Shown: positions 33,071 through 44,882 of the stretch, piece after piece
Position numbering within the stretch: the stretch's first letter is position 1
Layout: each line of letters opens with the position of its first letter
Origin: Erythroxylum novogranatense
Lineage: Eukaryota > Streptophyta > Magnoliopsida > Malpighiales > Erythroxylaceae
NCBI GenBank assembly: GCA_029891385.1
Contig: CM057225.1
Span: 81,245,887 to 81,309,886, forward strand
Direction of reading: 5' to 3'
DNA length: 64,000 bases
Notes under the pieces: model-generated
Seen by the model: the letters and a program-made list of their open reading frames with translations, nothing else
Databases searched by the model: none
Told to the model about the DNA's origin: nothing
Translations under genes and position numbers: made by a program

Positions 33071-34776
33071 TCAATCGCCTTGATATCTAATACCATAGGC
33101 GAGTACATGAGAATCAAAACTCTTATGTGATAATGGCTTTGTCAAAGGATCAGCAATTTTCTGCTCTGTGGAAATTCTCTCTATCTGGACATCACCTCGT
33201 CAAATGATCTCCCTGATCACATGGCATCTGCGGAGTACGTGTTTGGATCGTTGATGAGACCTTAGTTCCTTCGCCTGCGCAATAGCCCCATTGTTGTCAC
33301 AATACAACTGTATGGGCCCATCACAGCTAGGAACAACACCAAGTTCAGTAATGAACTTTTTGATCCAAACTGCTTCCTTTGCTGCGTCTGACGTGACAAT
33401 GTACTCCGTTTCGGTTGTTGATTCGACAGTTGTCTCTTGTTTGGAACTCTTCCAACTGACTGCTCCGCCGTTCAGTGTGAATATGTAACCTGATTGGGAT
33501 TTGGAATCATCCTTATCAGATTGAAAACTGGCATCTGTATACCCACTCACTTTGAGATCTCCATCTCCATATATCAAGAAAACATCTTTAGTCCTTCGCA
33601 AGTACTTGAGGATATTCTTGACAGCCACCCAGTGACCCTCACCAGGATCCGATTGGTATCTGCTCGTAACACTTAGAGCATATGATACATTGGGTCTCGT
33701 ACATAGCATAGCATACATGATAGATCCTACCGCAGATGCATACGGGATCATATTCATGCGCATCCTCTCATCTTGTGTCTTAGGACACATAGATTTCGAG
33801 AGTGTTATCCCATGAGTCACGGGAAGGTACCCTCTCTTGGATTGTTCCATGGTAAACCTCTTCAGTATCTTGTCTATGTACGTTGACTGTGAAAGACCAA
33901 GCAACCTTTTTGATCTATCTCTATAGATCCTTATCCCAAGGATATAAGTTGCTTCACCAAGGTCTTTCATGGTAAATTGTTTGGACAACCAAATCTTCAC
34001 CGATTGTAGCATAGAGACATCGTTTCCTAGTAATAATATGTCATCTACATATAGCACAAGGAATACGATTGCAGTCCCACTAACCTTCTTATACAAACAG
34101 TGTTCATCTGGATTTTGTGAGAAACCAAACTCTTTGATTACCTCATCAAAACGTATATTCCAACTCCTGGATGCTTGCTTCAATCCATAGATGGATTTCT
34201 GAAGCTTGCATACCTTTTCGCCATCATAGGAGATGAAGCCCTCAGGTTGTGTCATATACACATCCTCGCCTAGATTTCCATTTAGGAAAACGTCTTCACA
34301 TCCATTTGCCATATCTCATAATCATAATGAGTGGCAATGGCTAGGAGTATCCTAATGGATTTAAGCATTGCTACTGGGCTGAAGGTCTCGTCGTAGTCAA
34401 CTCCTTGTCTTTGAAGAAAACCTTTAGCCACAAGCTTTGCTTTATAGGTAATCACATTACCATCTATGTCGGTTTTCTTTTTGAAAACCCATTTACACCC
34501 TATGGGTTTTATTCCTTCAGGTGCCTCAACCAAAGTCCATACTTGGTTTTCATACATGGAATCCATTTCAGCCTTCATGGCATCAAGCCATTTCTTAGAC
34601 TCTGAACTCTTCAGAACCTCTTTATAGGTTGTAGGCTCATTATCTTCTATGAGCAATACGTCATTCTGTTCATTCACGATAAATCCATATCTCTCAGGAA
34701 CAGAGCGTATCCTACATGACCTACTAATTTCGTGTGTTGTAGAAGGTTGAACTGTTACTTCATCTGTATGAGTCAC
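33071..34776 (-). pseudogene. Element C reverse transcriptase-RNase H
   Basis: The upstream frame (34776-34294) holds the linker and the RT start with PIGCKWVFKKK, LVAKGFLQRQG and WQMDVK. A one-base loss near 34290, compared with D, shifts into the frame 34312-33200. That frame has KSIYGLKQASRSWN, YVDD at 34051-34040, MKDLGEATYILG, the RNase H segments GYTDASFQSD and LYCDNNGAI, and SHQRSKHV. A TGA near 33188 replaces a glycine of D, after which ADPLTKPLS completes the domain to a stop at 33071-33073. The catalytic core looks complete but the frame is broken twice. Confidence 0.92.
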
Positions 34777-34857
34777 AGTTTCAGGTTCAGGCAGTTGATC
34801 TGCGTCTGTTCGAGCATCTTGAACTTCTTCAAGTTCTATTTTGCTCCCACTGTCTTC

Positions 34858-35082
34858 TTATAAAAGAAACTCTTTCTCTAAAAAGACAACATGCTTTGAA
34901 ACAAACACCTTTTGTTCCTCAGCAAGGTAGAATTGATATCCCATTGTTTCTTTAGGATATCCTACAAACAGACACTTGTCAGACTTTGCATCAAGTTCAT
35001 CTGACTGTATCTGCTTCACATAAGTAGGACAACCCCAAACTTTCAAATGAGTAAGATAGGGTTTTTTGTTAGTCCACATCTC
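34858..35082 (-). pseudogene. Element C integrase C-terminal part
   Basis: After D, integrase continues with MWTNKKPYLTHLKVWGCPTY, CLFVGYPKETMGY and KVFVSKHVVFLEKEFLL. It then hits a TAA at 34858-34860 where D has CAA, a C-to-T change. Codons between 35083 and 35112 belong to D's LTR, not to integrase. Confidence 0.9.
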
Positions 35083-35087
35083 ATATG

Positions 35088-36904
35088 TGTTAGAGTAGTG
35101 CCTTAAAGGCAATCACCTTTAGTGCATTTTGTACAAAGTTGTGTACATACTTTATGAATAAATAAAGAAAGGCATATTTCATTAATTTGATGTTTATTAT
35201 TGATGAATGGATATTGATCTATAAGCAAATTAATGAAGTCCATGGTACATGACATAGCATGAAGGAAATTGTGATGTGATCATACTACTGAGATTCCTAT
35301 CATGTGCAATTATGTCAGTATCTAAATTATCCTAGTCGTAGGATTCTTGAAACTAGACATCGAAATCCGGAAAGACTAGCATCTCAAGCTCCTTGATTTG
35401 ATCAGCGGTGGATCTCGAAGCTGTAAATATGAGATATTTAGGGTTGAGATGTGGATGCTTACTAGAGGTAGTAAGTACATTGGATGGCCTGCTATGAGAT
35501 CATCACATGCATGTCCTATTCTAATATCAGTGATAATCTCATCATAGCAATGGTGCAAGTATCCTTAGACTTGAGGTACTTAAGGATATCTTGGATACTG
35601 ATTCTGTGCTTTGACTCCATTCCTTGTTGCACTTACGAGGTCGCTCGTAGGTGGTGCTTGGAGTACAGTTTGAGGTATTCAGTAATTGAGTAGCCAATAG
35701 AGGATTCACCACTTCTGTGATAGCAGAAGATGATACCCATAGCCTCTTGTCAGGGTCATTACTTGGAAATCTCTGATCAGAGTACATATGTTATGAAGAG
35801 TGTCTTCATTGACATATTAAGTAATGAGTCCCAGGACAAGAACTGAAATCACTTGGACTAGATTTGACGTGGTCAGTCTAGTAAGAGTTGACACTTTGCC
35901 CATACTCATAACCAAGTGGGGTATAGCATGGTGAAAGGACGAATTGCACGATAATTGTCTATGGAAAGGTTCGTGATATGGTTCATGATGAATATAGATT
36001 CATTCAACAAACCAATTACTTTCCGATCAATTGGGGGTCATGATGTGTTGCTAGATACCGCTCATGACTTGCTTGGATTAAGTGTTGATCTAAGTGGCCA
36101 ACATAACCGGGAACCTAATGGGTCACACGCATAAGAGTGACTCGGAGAATTCGTAAAATAGTTTTGGACAGAGATCCAATAAATGGAGAGCAATGGAATT
36201 AAATAGATCACGATGAGATCGAGATATGTCCCGATGAGATCGCGACATCGACATTGCTGAGACAGGTCTCCTGTGATTTTTCTTACCGGGACCCGGTAGG
36301 ACCGACCCTAGTGTGACTGGACTACTTCAGCATTTATATATATATATATATTATTAATTAATTAAGTAATTAATATATATATATATAGCATTTACGTGGA
36401 TAGATGAAGAAAGGAGAAGAACCTTCTTTTGGATGCTTAGTCATTAAATGCATTAAATGACTAAAGACAAAAATGAAAGGATGAAGAGGCATGATCGTTG
36501 GTTTTGGGATATAAAAGAAAAAGAAAGAGTTTCTTTCTATAGAAGATGGTTGATGTTCGTGGGTCTTGAAAGAAGATAGAAAGAGTTTTATTTTTCAACT
36601 TATCCATCATCGATCATCAAGCTTCTCTTCCTCTCCAAGTTCTTCTCCATCGTTTCTCAAGCTCTCCAAGGACAAAGGTAAGAGCTAGCACTCTTTAATT
36701 TGTTCTAGCTATTCCCGGGCCAAAGGGTTTGTCCCGGTTAGGTTCTCCGATCTCTGCGTGGATACCGTTAGAGACGGTCTCCTTTGGCCGTTATGGTTTG
36801 ACTTTGTTATATAGTCACATGGATCCTGGCTTTCGGGAAGGTCCCGGAACAATTTTTTTTTCAGCACCGTGGGCATGTGATGCTCACACCGAGATTTTCC
36901 TACA
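35088..36904 (+). mobile_element. 5' LTR of element D
   Basis: This 1817-bp LTR runs TGTTAGAGTAGTGCC to GATTTTCCTACA and matches 43046-44877. A TA-rich run near 36338-36386 sits where a TATA box would be expected, about 290 bp upstream of AAAGGTAAGAG (36674-36684), a good splice-donor consensus. Confidence 0.93.
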
Positions 36905-36918
36905 GTGGTATCAGAGCC
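36905..36918 (+). promoter_or_regulatory. Primer-binding site of element D (initiator tRNA-Met)
   Basis: GTGGTATCAGAGCC follows the LTR end CTACA directly and contains the initiator tRNA-Met complement. Confidence 0.92.
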
Positions 36919-38040
36919 ACTAGTATCGTATATAATGAAGAAATCATGACTAGGTCGGAGTTGCCTATCGCTTGTGACGATGATGCATGTTGTAAATGTC
37001 AAATTCGAAATCAGTATAACGATATTGTTTTTCAAAATTTTCTTGCCCAGATATGTTCACAAGATGTTTTTGCATATGTCTGTGGAAGCTCGAAATTTAT
37101 CAATGTGATTTGATATGGTTTTGCTAATTTATTCCCTAATGTTCTGGTTGCTGTGTTTATGCACATTCAAGGAACAGGCATGCTTGTAAATTCGAGAATA
37201 AATTGTAGAAATTTTTTTTTTCATATTTTCTTTCACCAACATGTCTCTAAGATGTTTATGAATGTCTATGAGGATGGAAAAATGTTTTCGAGGTGATTTA
37301 CTATTTATTTGAGAATTTATTGTGTGCTTCTGGGAATAACTGTGTTGAGGAACACAGATTCTATATTGGATTTGTTGCTGAGGTTGGTTGAGTTTTTGAT
37401 GGAAATAAATCCTGAAACAATTCATGGAGCATGTTGTGTACATGTTGTAACCTCTGTAATTTTCTCAGAATTTATTGAAATTGTTTCAATGAGTTTTTCA
37501 AGCAAAACACAGAGCTTGGCAGTTTTGAGAAAGTTGCTGGAGCTGTTTTGTTTGGAATGATTAATTGTGTAGTTTTCAGTTCCAATGCCTTGGATCATTT
37601 TTAATGTGATTAAAAATATGTTACATTGATGTTGTATGCTTGCCAAACTGATTTTCTTGAAATTGGGTTTCCAAACAATTTTCGGATGTCAAATGTGTCT
37701 CATTAGCGTCTCGTTAGTATATTCCCTTATCTTGATTGTTTTGGCCGTCACAAATTTTGTGACCAGTGCTGAAGTAGTCTTGATAAAGTGTAGACTACCT
37801 AGAGATACTTAGGGTGATAGTTTTATATTTGCAAAATTATTTGGAAATCTAAGTGAATAATAGTGTATTCATCGATTTCAAGTTTTTCATGTATAGTTTG
37901 ACTATATATAGTAAGCAACAATGAAAGTGTGTCATTGGTACATCAAAATAGAGTATATTACACTTGGTATTGTGAATTGGAACTGCACGGATTGAGAAAT
38001 TAGCCGATTAGATAGCAATTCCACATGCACAAGTATACTA

Positions 38041-38310
38041 ACACATGTATAAGTCGACTTACACATGTATAAGTCGACTTGTATTTTCGGATAAGTCGAC
38101 TTACACATGCACAAGTCGACTTGTTCGTGAACTGTAGTCAAAAAAGTCGACTTGCTCAATGGTACAAGTCGACTTGTTCGGGCACAGTAGTATAAGTCGA
38201 CTTACACATGCATAAGTCGACTTACACAGTAGCATAAGTCGACTTACACATGCATAAGTCAACTTACACATGCATAAGTCGACTTGCATGTTCAGGTAAG
38301 TCAACTTACA
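38041..38310. repeat. GTCGAC palindrome minisatellite in the element D leader
   Basis: I count ten exact GTCGAC sites in AAGTCGACTT contexts, plus two AAGTCAACTT variants, separated by ACACATGCAT-type spacers. Spacing is irregular, about 20-35 bp. The element C leader has a different version of the array at the same place (47575-47700). Confidence 0.88.
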
Positions 38311-38751
38311 ACATGCAGAGGTGGGATGATGGATGATTTTAGGTATAGAATCAATGTGATTGATGAAATGCCCTAAATCATTCCATATAGTCATGGTGAC
38401 TATAATCCTATAGCTTGGAAAAGAAGATGATGAGACCAGAGCTTGATAACCCTCAAATAATATGAAAACTAACACCTTCCATTAATATGGGGAGAACCAG
38501 AGTTCTTATAGAGTTCGGGTTGTTGGGTAAACCCAAGCTCACACTATACGGATATGTTCGAACCATGAAAATAAGATTTTCGGATTAATGGGTCGGTTTT
38601 CACTAGAAGCGTTAATTTGTTGAGTAAACTCAAGGTTAACGTGGACAGAGGCAAAATTGGGTAGTGTACATCAGATGTACGCGCATCAAGAGTTAATAAC
38701 CCAATGTGTGTGCATACATCACGAGTTGATAGCACTAGTCGATAGTTGCAT

Positions 38752-38932
38752 CTATGAAGCAAGTGGTATGACCGATACCTGCCGATTGATCTAAGGTGGC
38801 TTGTTGGGTAAAACCAAGGTCATTTTAGTAATATCGGATATCTATGATACAATTGGTATGACTGATACCTACCGATTGACCTAAGGTGGCTTGTTGGGTA
38901 AACCCAAGGTCATTTTAGTAATGTCGGATATT
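38752..38932. repeat. Tandem duplication in the element D leader
   Basis: GGTATGACCGATACCTGCCG through AGTAATATCGGATATC is repeated once as GGTATGACTGATACCTACCG through AGTAATGTCGGATATT, with the common core CTAAGGTGGCTTGTTGGGTA. The element C leader carries the same duplication at about 46960-47130, so it predates the split of the two copies. Confidence 0.8.
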
Positions 38933-39095
38933 GACCCATTAGGACATTTTGTCATAATGTTTCTTGGATTCGTACTGAGGGTTATGGATTCTTTGAAACT
39001 AGTGGGAGTCATATGCATGTCATGCAAGTCCTTATGATCATGCATGTAATTCTATTCTAACATTCTTTCTCTCTTTCTCTTTAGGTTGATTGAAG

Positions 39096-40553
39096 ATGAC
39101 TTCCAGTGTGAACTTGCGCTCACTAATGGACTCAAACAAATTAATTGGACCAAATTTTCTCGATTGGCTGAGAAATCTGAGAATTGTTCTCAGATCCGAG
39201 GAACTGGGATATGTCCTAGATGTTCCACTTCCTGATCCACCTGCTGCTGATGCTTCTGATGAGGATCAGAAAGCATATCGTAAGCATCTCAAAGATAGTG
39301 ACATGGCTACCTGCATTATGCTCGCATCTATGTCACCAGAGCTGCAGAAGCAGCATGAGTCTATGGATGCTCATACTATAGTGTATCATCTTAGAGAGCT
39401 TTTTGATGAGCAAGCTCGGTCTGAAAGGTTCGAGACCTCGAGGTTACTCTTCACTACTAAGATGACTCCAGGTTCTTCTACAGTGCAGTATGCACTAAAG
39501 ATGAATGGGTATATTGAGAGGTTGGCCGTCTTAGGTTTTGTTATGGATTATGAATTAAGTATTGACTTAATTCTAGTTGGATTGTCTGATAGTTATTCAG
39601 AGTTTGTGTTAAACTATCGGATGAACCAAATATCCACTACAATCCCTGAGTTGATCAATCTGCTCAAGACAGCAGAGCAAGCTATCAAAAAGGATAGCAA
39701 GCAAGTACTTATAGTGGACTCTTCTTCTGGTTCCAAGAAAAAGAAACTAAAGAAGAAAAGGTCTAAGAAACCGAAAGGAAGTGTAGCCAAGAAGAAAACC
39801 AAAGATACTGCACCAAAAGGAACTTGCTTCCATTGTGGCAAGACTGGCCACTGGAAGCGAAACTGTAAAGTCTATCTGGAAGAATTGAAGCAGAGGAAGG
39901 CATCAGATGCCTCAGCTTCTTCAGGTATGTTTGTCATTGAGGTTAATACTGTTTCTGACCATAACATATGGGTATTAGATACCGGTTGTAGCTCACACAT
40001 ATGCAATGATATGCAGGGCCTCAGGGACAGTAGACATCTCATGAAGAGAGAGATAGACCTGCATGTCAAAAATGGAGCAAGAGTTGTTGCATTAGCCGTA
40101 GGCACTTATTTTTTGTCACTCCCCAGTGGGCTTGTAATTAAATTGGATGAATGTTATTTTGTACCTGTATTAACAAAGAACATATTGTCTATTTCTTGTT
40201 TAAATAGAGCTGGTTTCCATTTGACTTTTAGGAACAATGGTTATTCTATTAGTTTCAATGGAATGCTTTATGGTACTGGTACATTATGCAATGGAATTTA
40301 CATATTAGATATGTCACATCCAATTATGAATGTCAATGACACGAAAAGACATAAAAGAGATAATTTAAAATCAACTTACTTATGGCATTGTCGCCTTGGC
40401 CATATAAATGAGAGACGCATAGCTAAGCTCCATATGAGTGGAAGTTTAGGGTCATTTGATTATGAATCATATGACACATGTGAATCTTGTTTATTAGGCA
40501 AGATGACTAAGTTACCCTTTAAGGAAAGGGTGAGCGAGCGACTGGAGTATTAG
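39096..40553 (+). pseudogene. Element D gag-protease-integrase N-terminus
   Basis: I chose ATG 39096; a TTG two codons upstream is unlikely. The 485-codon frame has the Gag UBN2 region (about residues 1-210), a lysine-rich basic stretch, an intact zinc knuckle CFHCGKTGHWKRNC starting at residue 244 (39825), the protease motif LDTGCSSH with D at residue 295, and the integrase zinc-binding region LWHCRLGHINERR with CESCLLGK. A one-base loss near 40521, relative to C, shifts the frame and gives a stop at 40551-40553. This is the best preserved gag of the window. Confidence 0.93.
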
Positions 40554-41412
40554 ACCTAATACATTCAGATGTATGTGGTCTGATGTCCATCCATGCTAGA
40601 AGTGGTTTTCTTTACTTCATTACCTTTATCGATGATTATTCTCGATATGGATACCTGTATCTGATGAGATACAAATCTGAAGCATTTGAAAAGTTCAAAC
40701 AATTCAGAAATGAAGTAGAAAACCAACTTGGGAAAAGTATCAAGACATTACGATCCGATCATGGTGGGGAATACTTATACCAACAGTTTTTAGATTATCT
40801 TAGAGATAATGGGATTTTATCTCAATGGACTCCACCTTACACACCACAGCATAATGGTGTGGCAGAAAGGAGAAATTGAACCTTGTTAGACATGGTACGA
40901 TCGATGATGGGCTTTGTAAAGTTACCAAAATCCTTTTGGGGGTATGCACTCGAGACAGCTGTTTACTTGCTAAACAGAGTTCCATTAAAGACAGTTAATG
41001 TTACTCCATATGAGATATGGACTAACAAAAGATCCTATCTTACTCATTTGAAAGTTTGGGGTTGTCCTGCTTATGTGAAGCGGATACAGTCAGATAAGCT
41101 TTATGCAAAATCTGACAAGTGTTTGTTAAATAGGATATCCTAAAGAAACAATGGGATATCAATTCTACCTTCTTTGAGGAACAAAAGGTGTTTGTTTCAA
41201 AGCATGCCGTCTTTTAGAGAAAGAGTTTCTTTTACAAGAAGGCGGTGGGAGCAAGATAGAACTTGAAGAAGTTCAAGATACTCGAGCAGAGCAGATCAAT
41301 CGCTGAACACAAACTGTGACTCATCTGAGATGAAGTAACAGTTCAACCTTCTACAACACACGAAATTCGTAGGTCACGTAGGATACGCTTTGTTCCCGAG
41401 AGTTATGGATTT
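40554..41412 (+). pseudogene. Element D integrase catalytic core and tail
   Basis: Reading continues with LIHSDVCG (first catalytic Asp), then open from 40583 through FIDDYSRYGYLY, SDHGGEY (second Asp) and [11 protein letters not shown] (Glu), to a TGA at 40877-40879 where C has CGA. Integrase then reads on through WGYALETAVYLLNRVP and LKVWGCPAY to a frameshift near 41129. The linker to RT has further breaks near 41170-41340. All three D,D,E residues are still encoded. Confidence 0.9.
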
Positions 41413-43029
41413 CTCATGAATGAACAGAATGTCGTATTGCTCATAGATGATAATGAGCCTACCACCTACGAAGAGGTTCTGAAGAGTTCAGAGTCTGAGA
41501 AATGGCTTCATGCCATGAAAGCTGAAATGGATTCTATGTATGAAAACCAAGTATGGACTTTGGTTGAGACACCCGAAGGAATAAAACCCATAGGGTGTAA
41601 ATGGATTTTTTAAAAAGAAAACCGACATGGATGGTAATGTAATTACCTATAAAGCAAGGCTTGTGGCTAAAGGTTTTCGTCAAAGACAAGAAATTGACTA
41701 CGACTAGACCTTCAGCCCAGTAGCAATGCTTAAATCCATTAGGATACTCCTAGCCATTACCACTCATAATGATTATGAGATATGGCAAATGGATGTGAAG
41801 ACAGCTTTTCTAAATGGAAATCTAGCTGAGAATGTGTATATGACACAACCTGAGGGTTTCACCTCCTATGATGGCGAAAAGGTATGCAAGCTTCAAAAAT
41901 CCATCTATGGATTGAAGCAAGCATCCAGGAGTTGGAATATCCGTTTTGATGAGGTAATCAAAGAGTTTGGTTTCTCACAAAATCCGAACGAACACTGTGT
42001 GTATAAGAAGGTTAATGGGACTGCAATCGTATTCCTTGTGCTATATGTAGATGACATATTATTACTAGGAAACGATGTCTCTATGCTACAAGCTGTCAAG
42101 ATTTGGTTGTCCAAACAATTTGCCATGAAAGACCTTGGTGAAGCAACTTATATAATTGGGATAAAGATTTATAGAGATAGATCAAAAAGATTGCTTGATC
42201 TTTCACAATCAACGTACATAGACAAGATGCTAAAGAGGTTTAGCATGGAGCAATCCAAGAGAGGTTACCTTCCCGTGACTCATGGGATAACACTCTTAAA
42301 ATCTATGTGTCTTAGGACACAAGATGAGAGGATGTGCATGAATATGATCCCATATGCATCTGCAGTAGGATTTATCATGTATGATATGCTATGTACGAGA
42401 CCCGATGTATCATATGCTTTAAGTGTTACGAGCAGATACTAATCGGATCCTGGTCAGGGTCACTGGGTGGCTGTCAAGAATATCCTCAAGTACTTGCGAA
42501 GGACTAAGGATGTTTTCTTGATATATGGAGATGGAAATCTCCAGGTGAGCGGGTATACAGATGCCAGTTTCAATATGATAAGGATGATTCTAAATCCCAA
42601 TCAGGTTATATATTCACACTGAACGGCGGGACGGTCAGTTGGAAGAGTTCCAAACAAGAGACAACTGTCGATTCAACAACCGAGGCAGAGTATATTGTCG
42701 CTTCAGACGCAGCAAAGGAAGCAGTTTGGAGCAAGAAGTTCATTACTGAACTTGGTGTGGTTCCTAGCTGTGATGGGCCCATACAGTTGTATTGTGACAA
42801 CAATGGGGCTATTGCGCAGGCGAAGGAACCAAGGTCTCATCAACGATCCAAATACGTACTCCGCAGATATCATCTGATCAGGGAGATCATTGGACAAGGT
42901 GATGTCAAGATAGAGAGAATTCCCACAGAGAAAAATATTGCTGATCCGTTGACAAAGCCATTGTCACAGAAGAGTTTTGATTCTCATGTACTCGCCTATG
43001 GTATTAGATATCAAGGCGATTTGCTTTAG
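41413..43029 (+). pseudogene. Element D reverse transcriptase-RNase H
   Basis: The frame from about 41413 reads the RT start (GIKPIGCKWIF). A frameshift at about 41612 and a TAG near 41705 (in place of Glu in the DETFSPVAML motif) follow. It is then open from 41726 to 42442 with WQMDVKTAFLNGNL, SIYGLKQASRSWN and YVDD at 42044-42055. RNase H follows with a stop at 42440 and a one-base loss near 42570. LYCDNNGAIAQAK and ADPLTKPLS end at TAG 43027-43029. Domain content is complete; reading frames are not. Confidence 0.92.
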
Positions 43030-43043
43030 GTCAAGTGGGAGAT
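43028..43043 (+). promoter_or_regulatory. Polypurine tract of element D
   Basis: AGGTCAAGTGGGAGAT lies just upstream of the 3' LTR start at 43046, with two extra T residues between. Confidence 0.85.
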
Positions 43044-43045
43044 TT

Positions 43046-44297
43046 TGTTAGAGTAGTACCCTAAAGGCAATCGCCTTTAGCGCATTTTGTACAAAGTTGT
43101 GTACATACTTTATGAATAAATAAAGAAAGGCATATTTCATTAATTTGATGTTCATTATTGATGAATGGATATTGATCTATAAGCAAATTAATGAAGTCCA
43201 TGGTACATGACATAGCATGGAGGAAATTGTGATGTGATCATACTACTGAGATTCCTATCATGTGCAATTATGTTAGTATCTAAATTATCCCTAGTCGTAG
43301 GATTACCAAATCGACATCGTGAATCCGGAAAGACTAGCACGTCTCAAACTCTTTGATTTGATCAAGCAGTGGATCTCAGAAACTGGAAATATGAGATATT
43401 TAGGGTTGAGATGTGGATGCTTACTAGAGGTAGTAAGTACATTGGATGGCCTGCTATAAGATCATCACATGGATGTCCCATTCTAATGTCATTGATAATC
43501 TCATCATAGCAATGGTGCAAGTATCCTTAGATTTGAGGTACTCAAGGATATCTTGGATACTGATTCTGTGCTTTGACTCCATTCCTTGTTGTCTTACAGA
43601 GGTCGCTCGTAGGGTGGTGCTTGGGTACAGTTTGAGGTATTTGAAGGTAATTGAGTAGCCAATAGAGGATTCACCACTTCTGTGATAGCAGAAGATGATA
43701 CCCATGGCCTCTTGTCAGGGTCATTACTTAGAAATCTCTGATCAGAGTACATATGTCTTGAAAAGTGTCTTCATTGACATATTAAGTAATGAGTCCTAGA
43801 ATAAGAACTGAAATCACTTGGACTAGATTTGACGTAGTCAGTCTAGTAAGAGTTGACACTTTGCCCATACTCATAACCAAGTGGGGTATAGCATGGTGAA
43901 AGGACGAATTGCACGATAATTGTCTATGGAAAGGTTCGTGATATGGTTCATGATGAATATAGATTCATTCGTCAAACCAATTTCTTTCCGGTCAATTGGG
44001 GGTCATGATGTGTTGCTAGATACCGCTCATGACTTGCTTGGATTAAGTGTTGATCTAAGTGGCCAACATAACCGGGAACCTAATGGGTCACACGCATAAG
44101 AGTGACTCGGAGAATTCGTAAAATAGTTTTGGACAGAGATCCAATAAATGGGAGAGCAATGGAATTAAATGGATCCCGATGAGATCGAGATATGTCCCGA
44201 TGAGATCGCGACATCGACATTGCTGAGAAAGGTCTCCTGTGATTTTTCTTACCGGGACCCGGTAGGACCGACCCTAGTGTGACTGGACTACTTCAAC

Positions 44298-44331
<34 letters not shown>

Positions 44332-44877
44332 TAATTAATTAATGTATATATATATAGCATTTACGTGGATAGATGAAGAAAGGAGAAGAACCTTCTTTTG
44401 GATGCTTAGTCATTAAATGCATTAAATGACTAAAGACAAAAATGAAAGGATGAAGAGGCATGATCGTTGGTTTTGGGATATAAAAGAAAAAGAAAGAGTT
44501 TTGTTCTATAGAAGATGGTTGATGTTCGTGGGTCTTGAAAGAAGATAGAAAGAGTTTTATTTTTCAAGTTATCCATCATCGATCATCAAGCTTCTCTTCC
44601 TCTCCAAGTTCTTCTCCATCGTTTCTCAAGCTCTCCAAGGACAAAGGTAAGAGCTAGCACTCTTTAATTTGTTCTAGCTATTCCCGGGTCAAAGGGTTTG
44701 TCCCGGTTAGGTTCTCCGATCTCTGCGTGGATACCATTAGAGACGGTCTCCTTTGGCCGTTATGGTTTGACTTTGTTATATAGTCACGTGGAACCTGGCT
44801 TTCGGGAAGGTCCCGGAATAAAAATTTTTGTTTTCCGCACCGTGGGCATGTGATGCTCACACCGGGATTTTCCTACA
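43046..44877 (+). mobile_element. 3' LTR of element D
   Basis: This 1832-bp LTR runs TGTTAGAGTAGTACC to GATTTTCCTACA, followed by TSD ATATG. It is nearly identical to 35088-36904; the longer TA run near 44300-44328 is one of the few length differences. Confidence 0.94.
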
Positions 44878-44882
44878 ATATG

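Larger units (their letters stand above)
36919..39095 (+). other. Untranslated leader of element D
   Basis: This 2.2-kb leader has no conserved ORF; the short ones present are not shared in frame with C. It contains the GTCGAC palindrome array (38041-38310) and a 93-bp-scale tandem duplication (about 38752-38932). It ends in a polypyrimidine tract with TTTAG at 39080-39084, twelve bases before the gag ATG. With the donor at 36678 this would define a GT-AG intron of 2407 nt. Confidence 0.7.
35088..44877 (+). mobile_element. Element D: Angela-like Ty1/copia (+), nested head-on in its relative C
   Basis: TSD ATATG lies at 35083-35087 and 44878-44882; removing D and one TSD rejoins the integrase codons of C. 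Structure: 5' LTR 35088-36904, PBS 36905-36918, leader, gag-protease-integrase 39096-41150, RT-RNase H 41413-43029, PPT 43028-43043 and 3' LTR 43046-44877. At 9790 bp it has all modules. Its two LTRs differ at only scattered positions, so it is a younger insertion than C. Protein similarity to C is high throughout. Confidence 0.95.

Noticed and set aside
38041..38310. CRISPR-like regular repeat
   Set aside because: Units are short palindromes with irregular 20-35-bp spacing and related spacers inside a retrotransposon leader of a plant genome.
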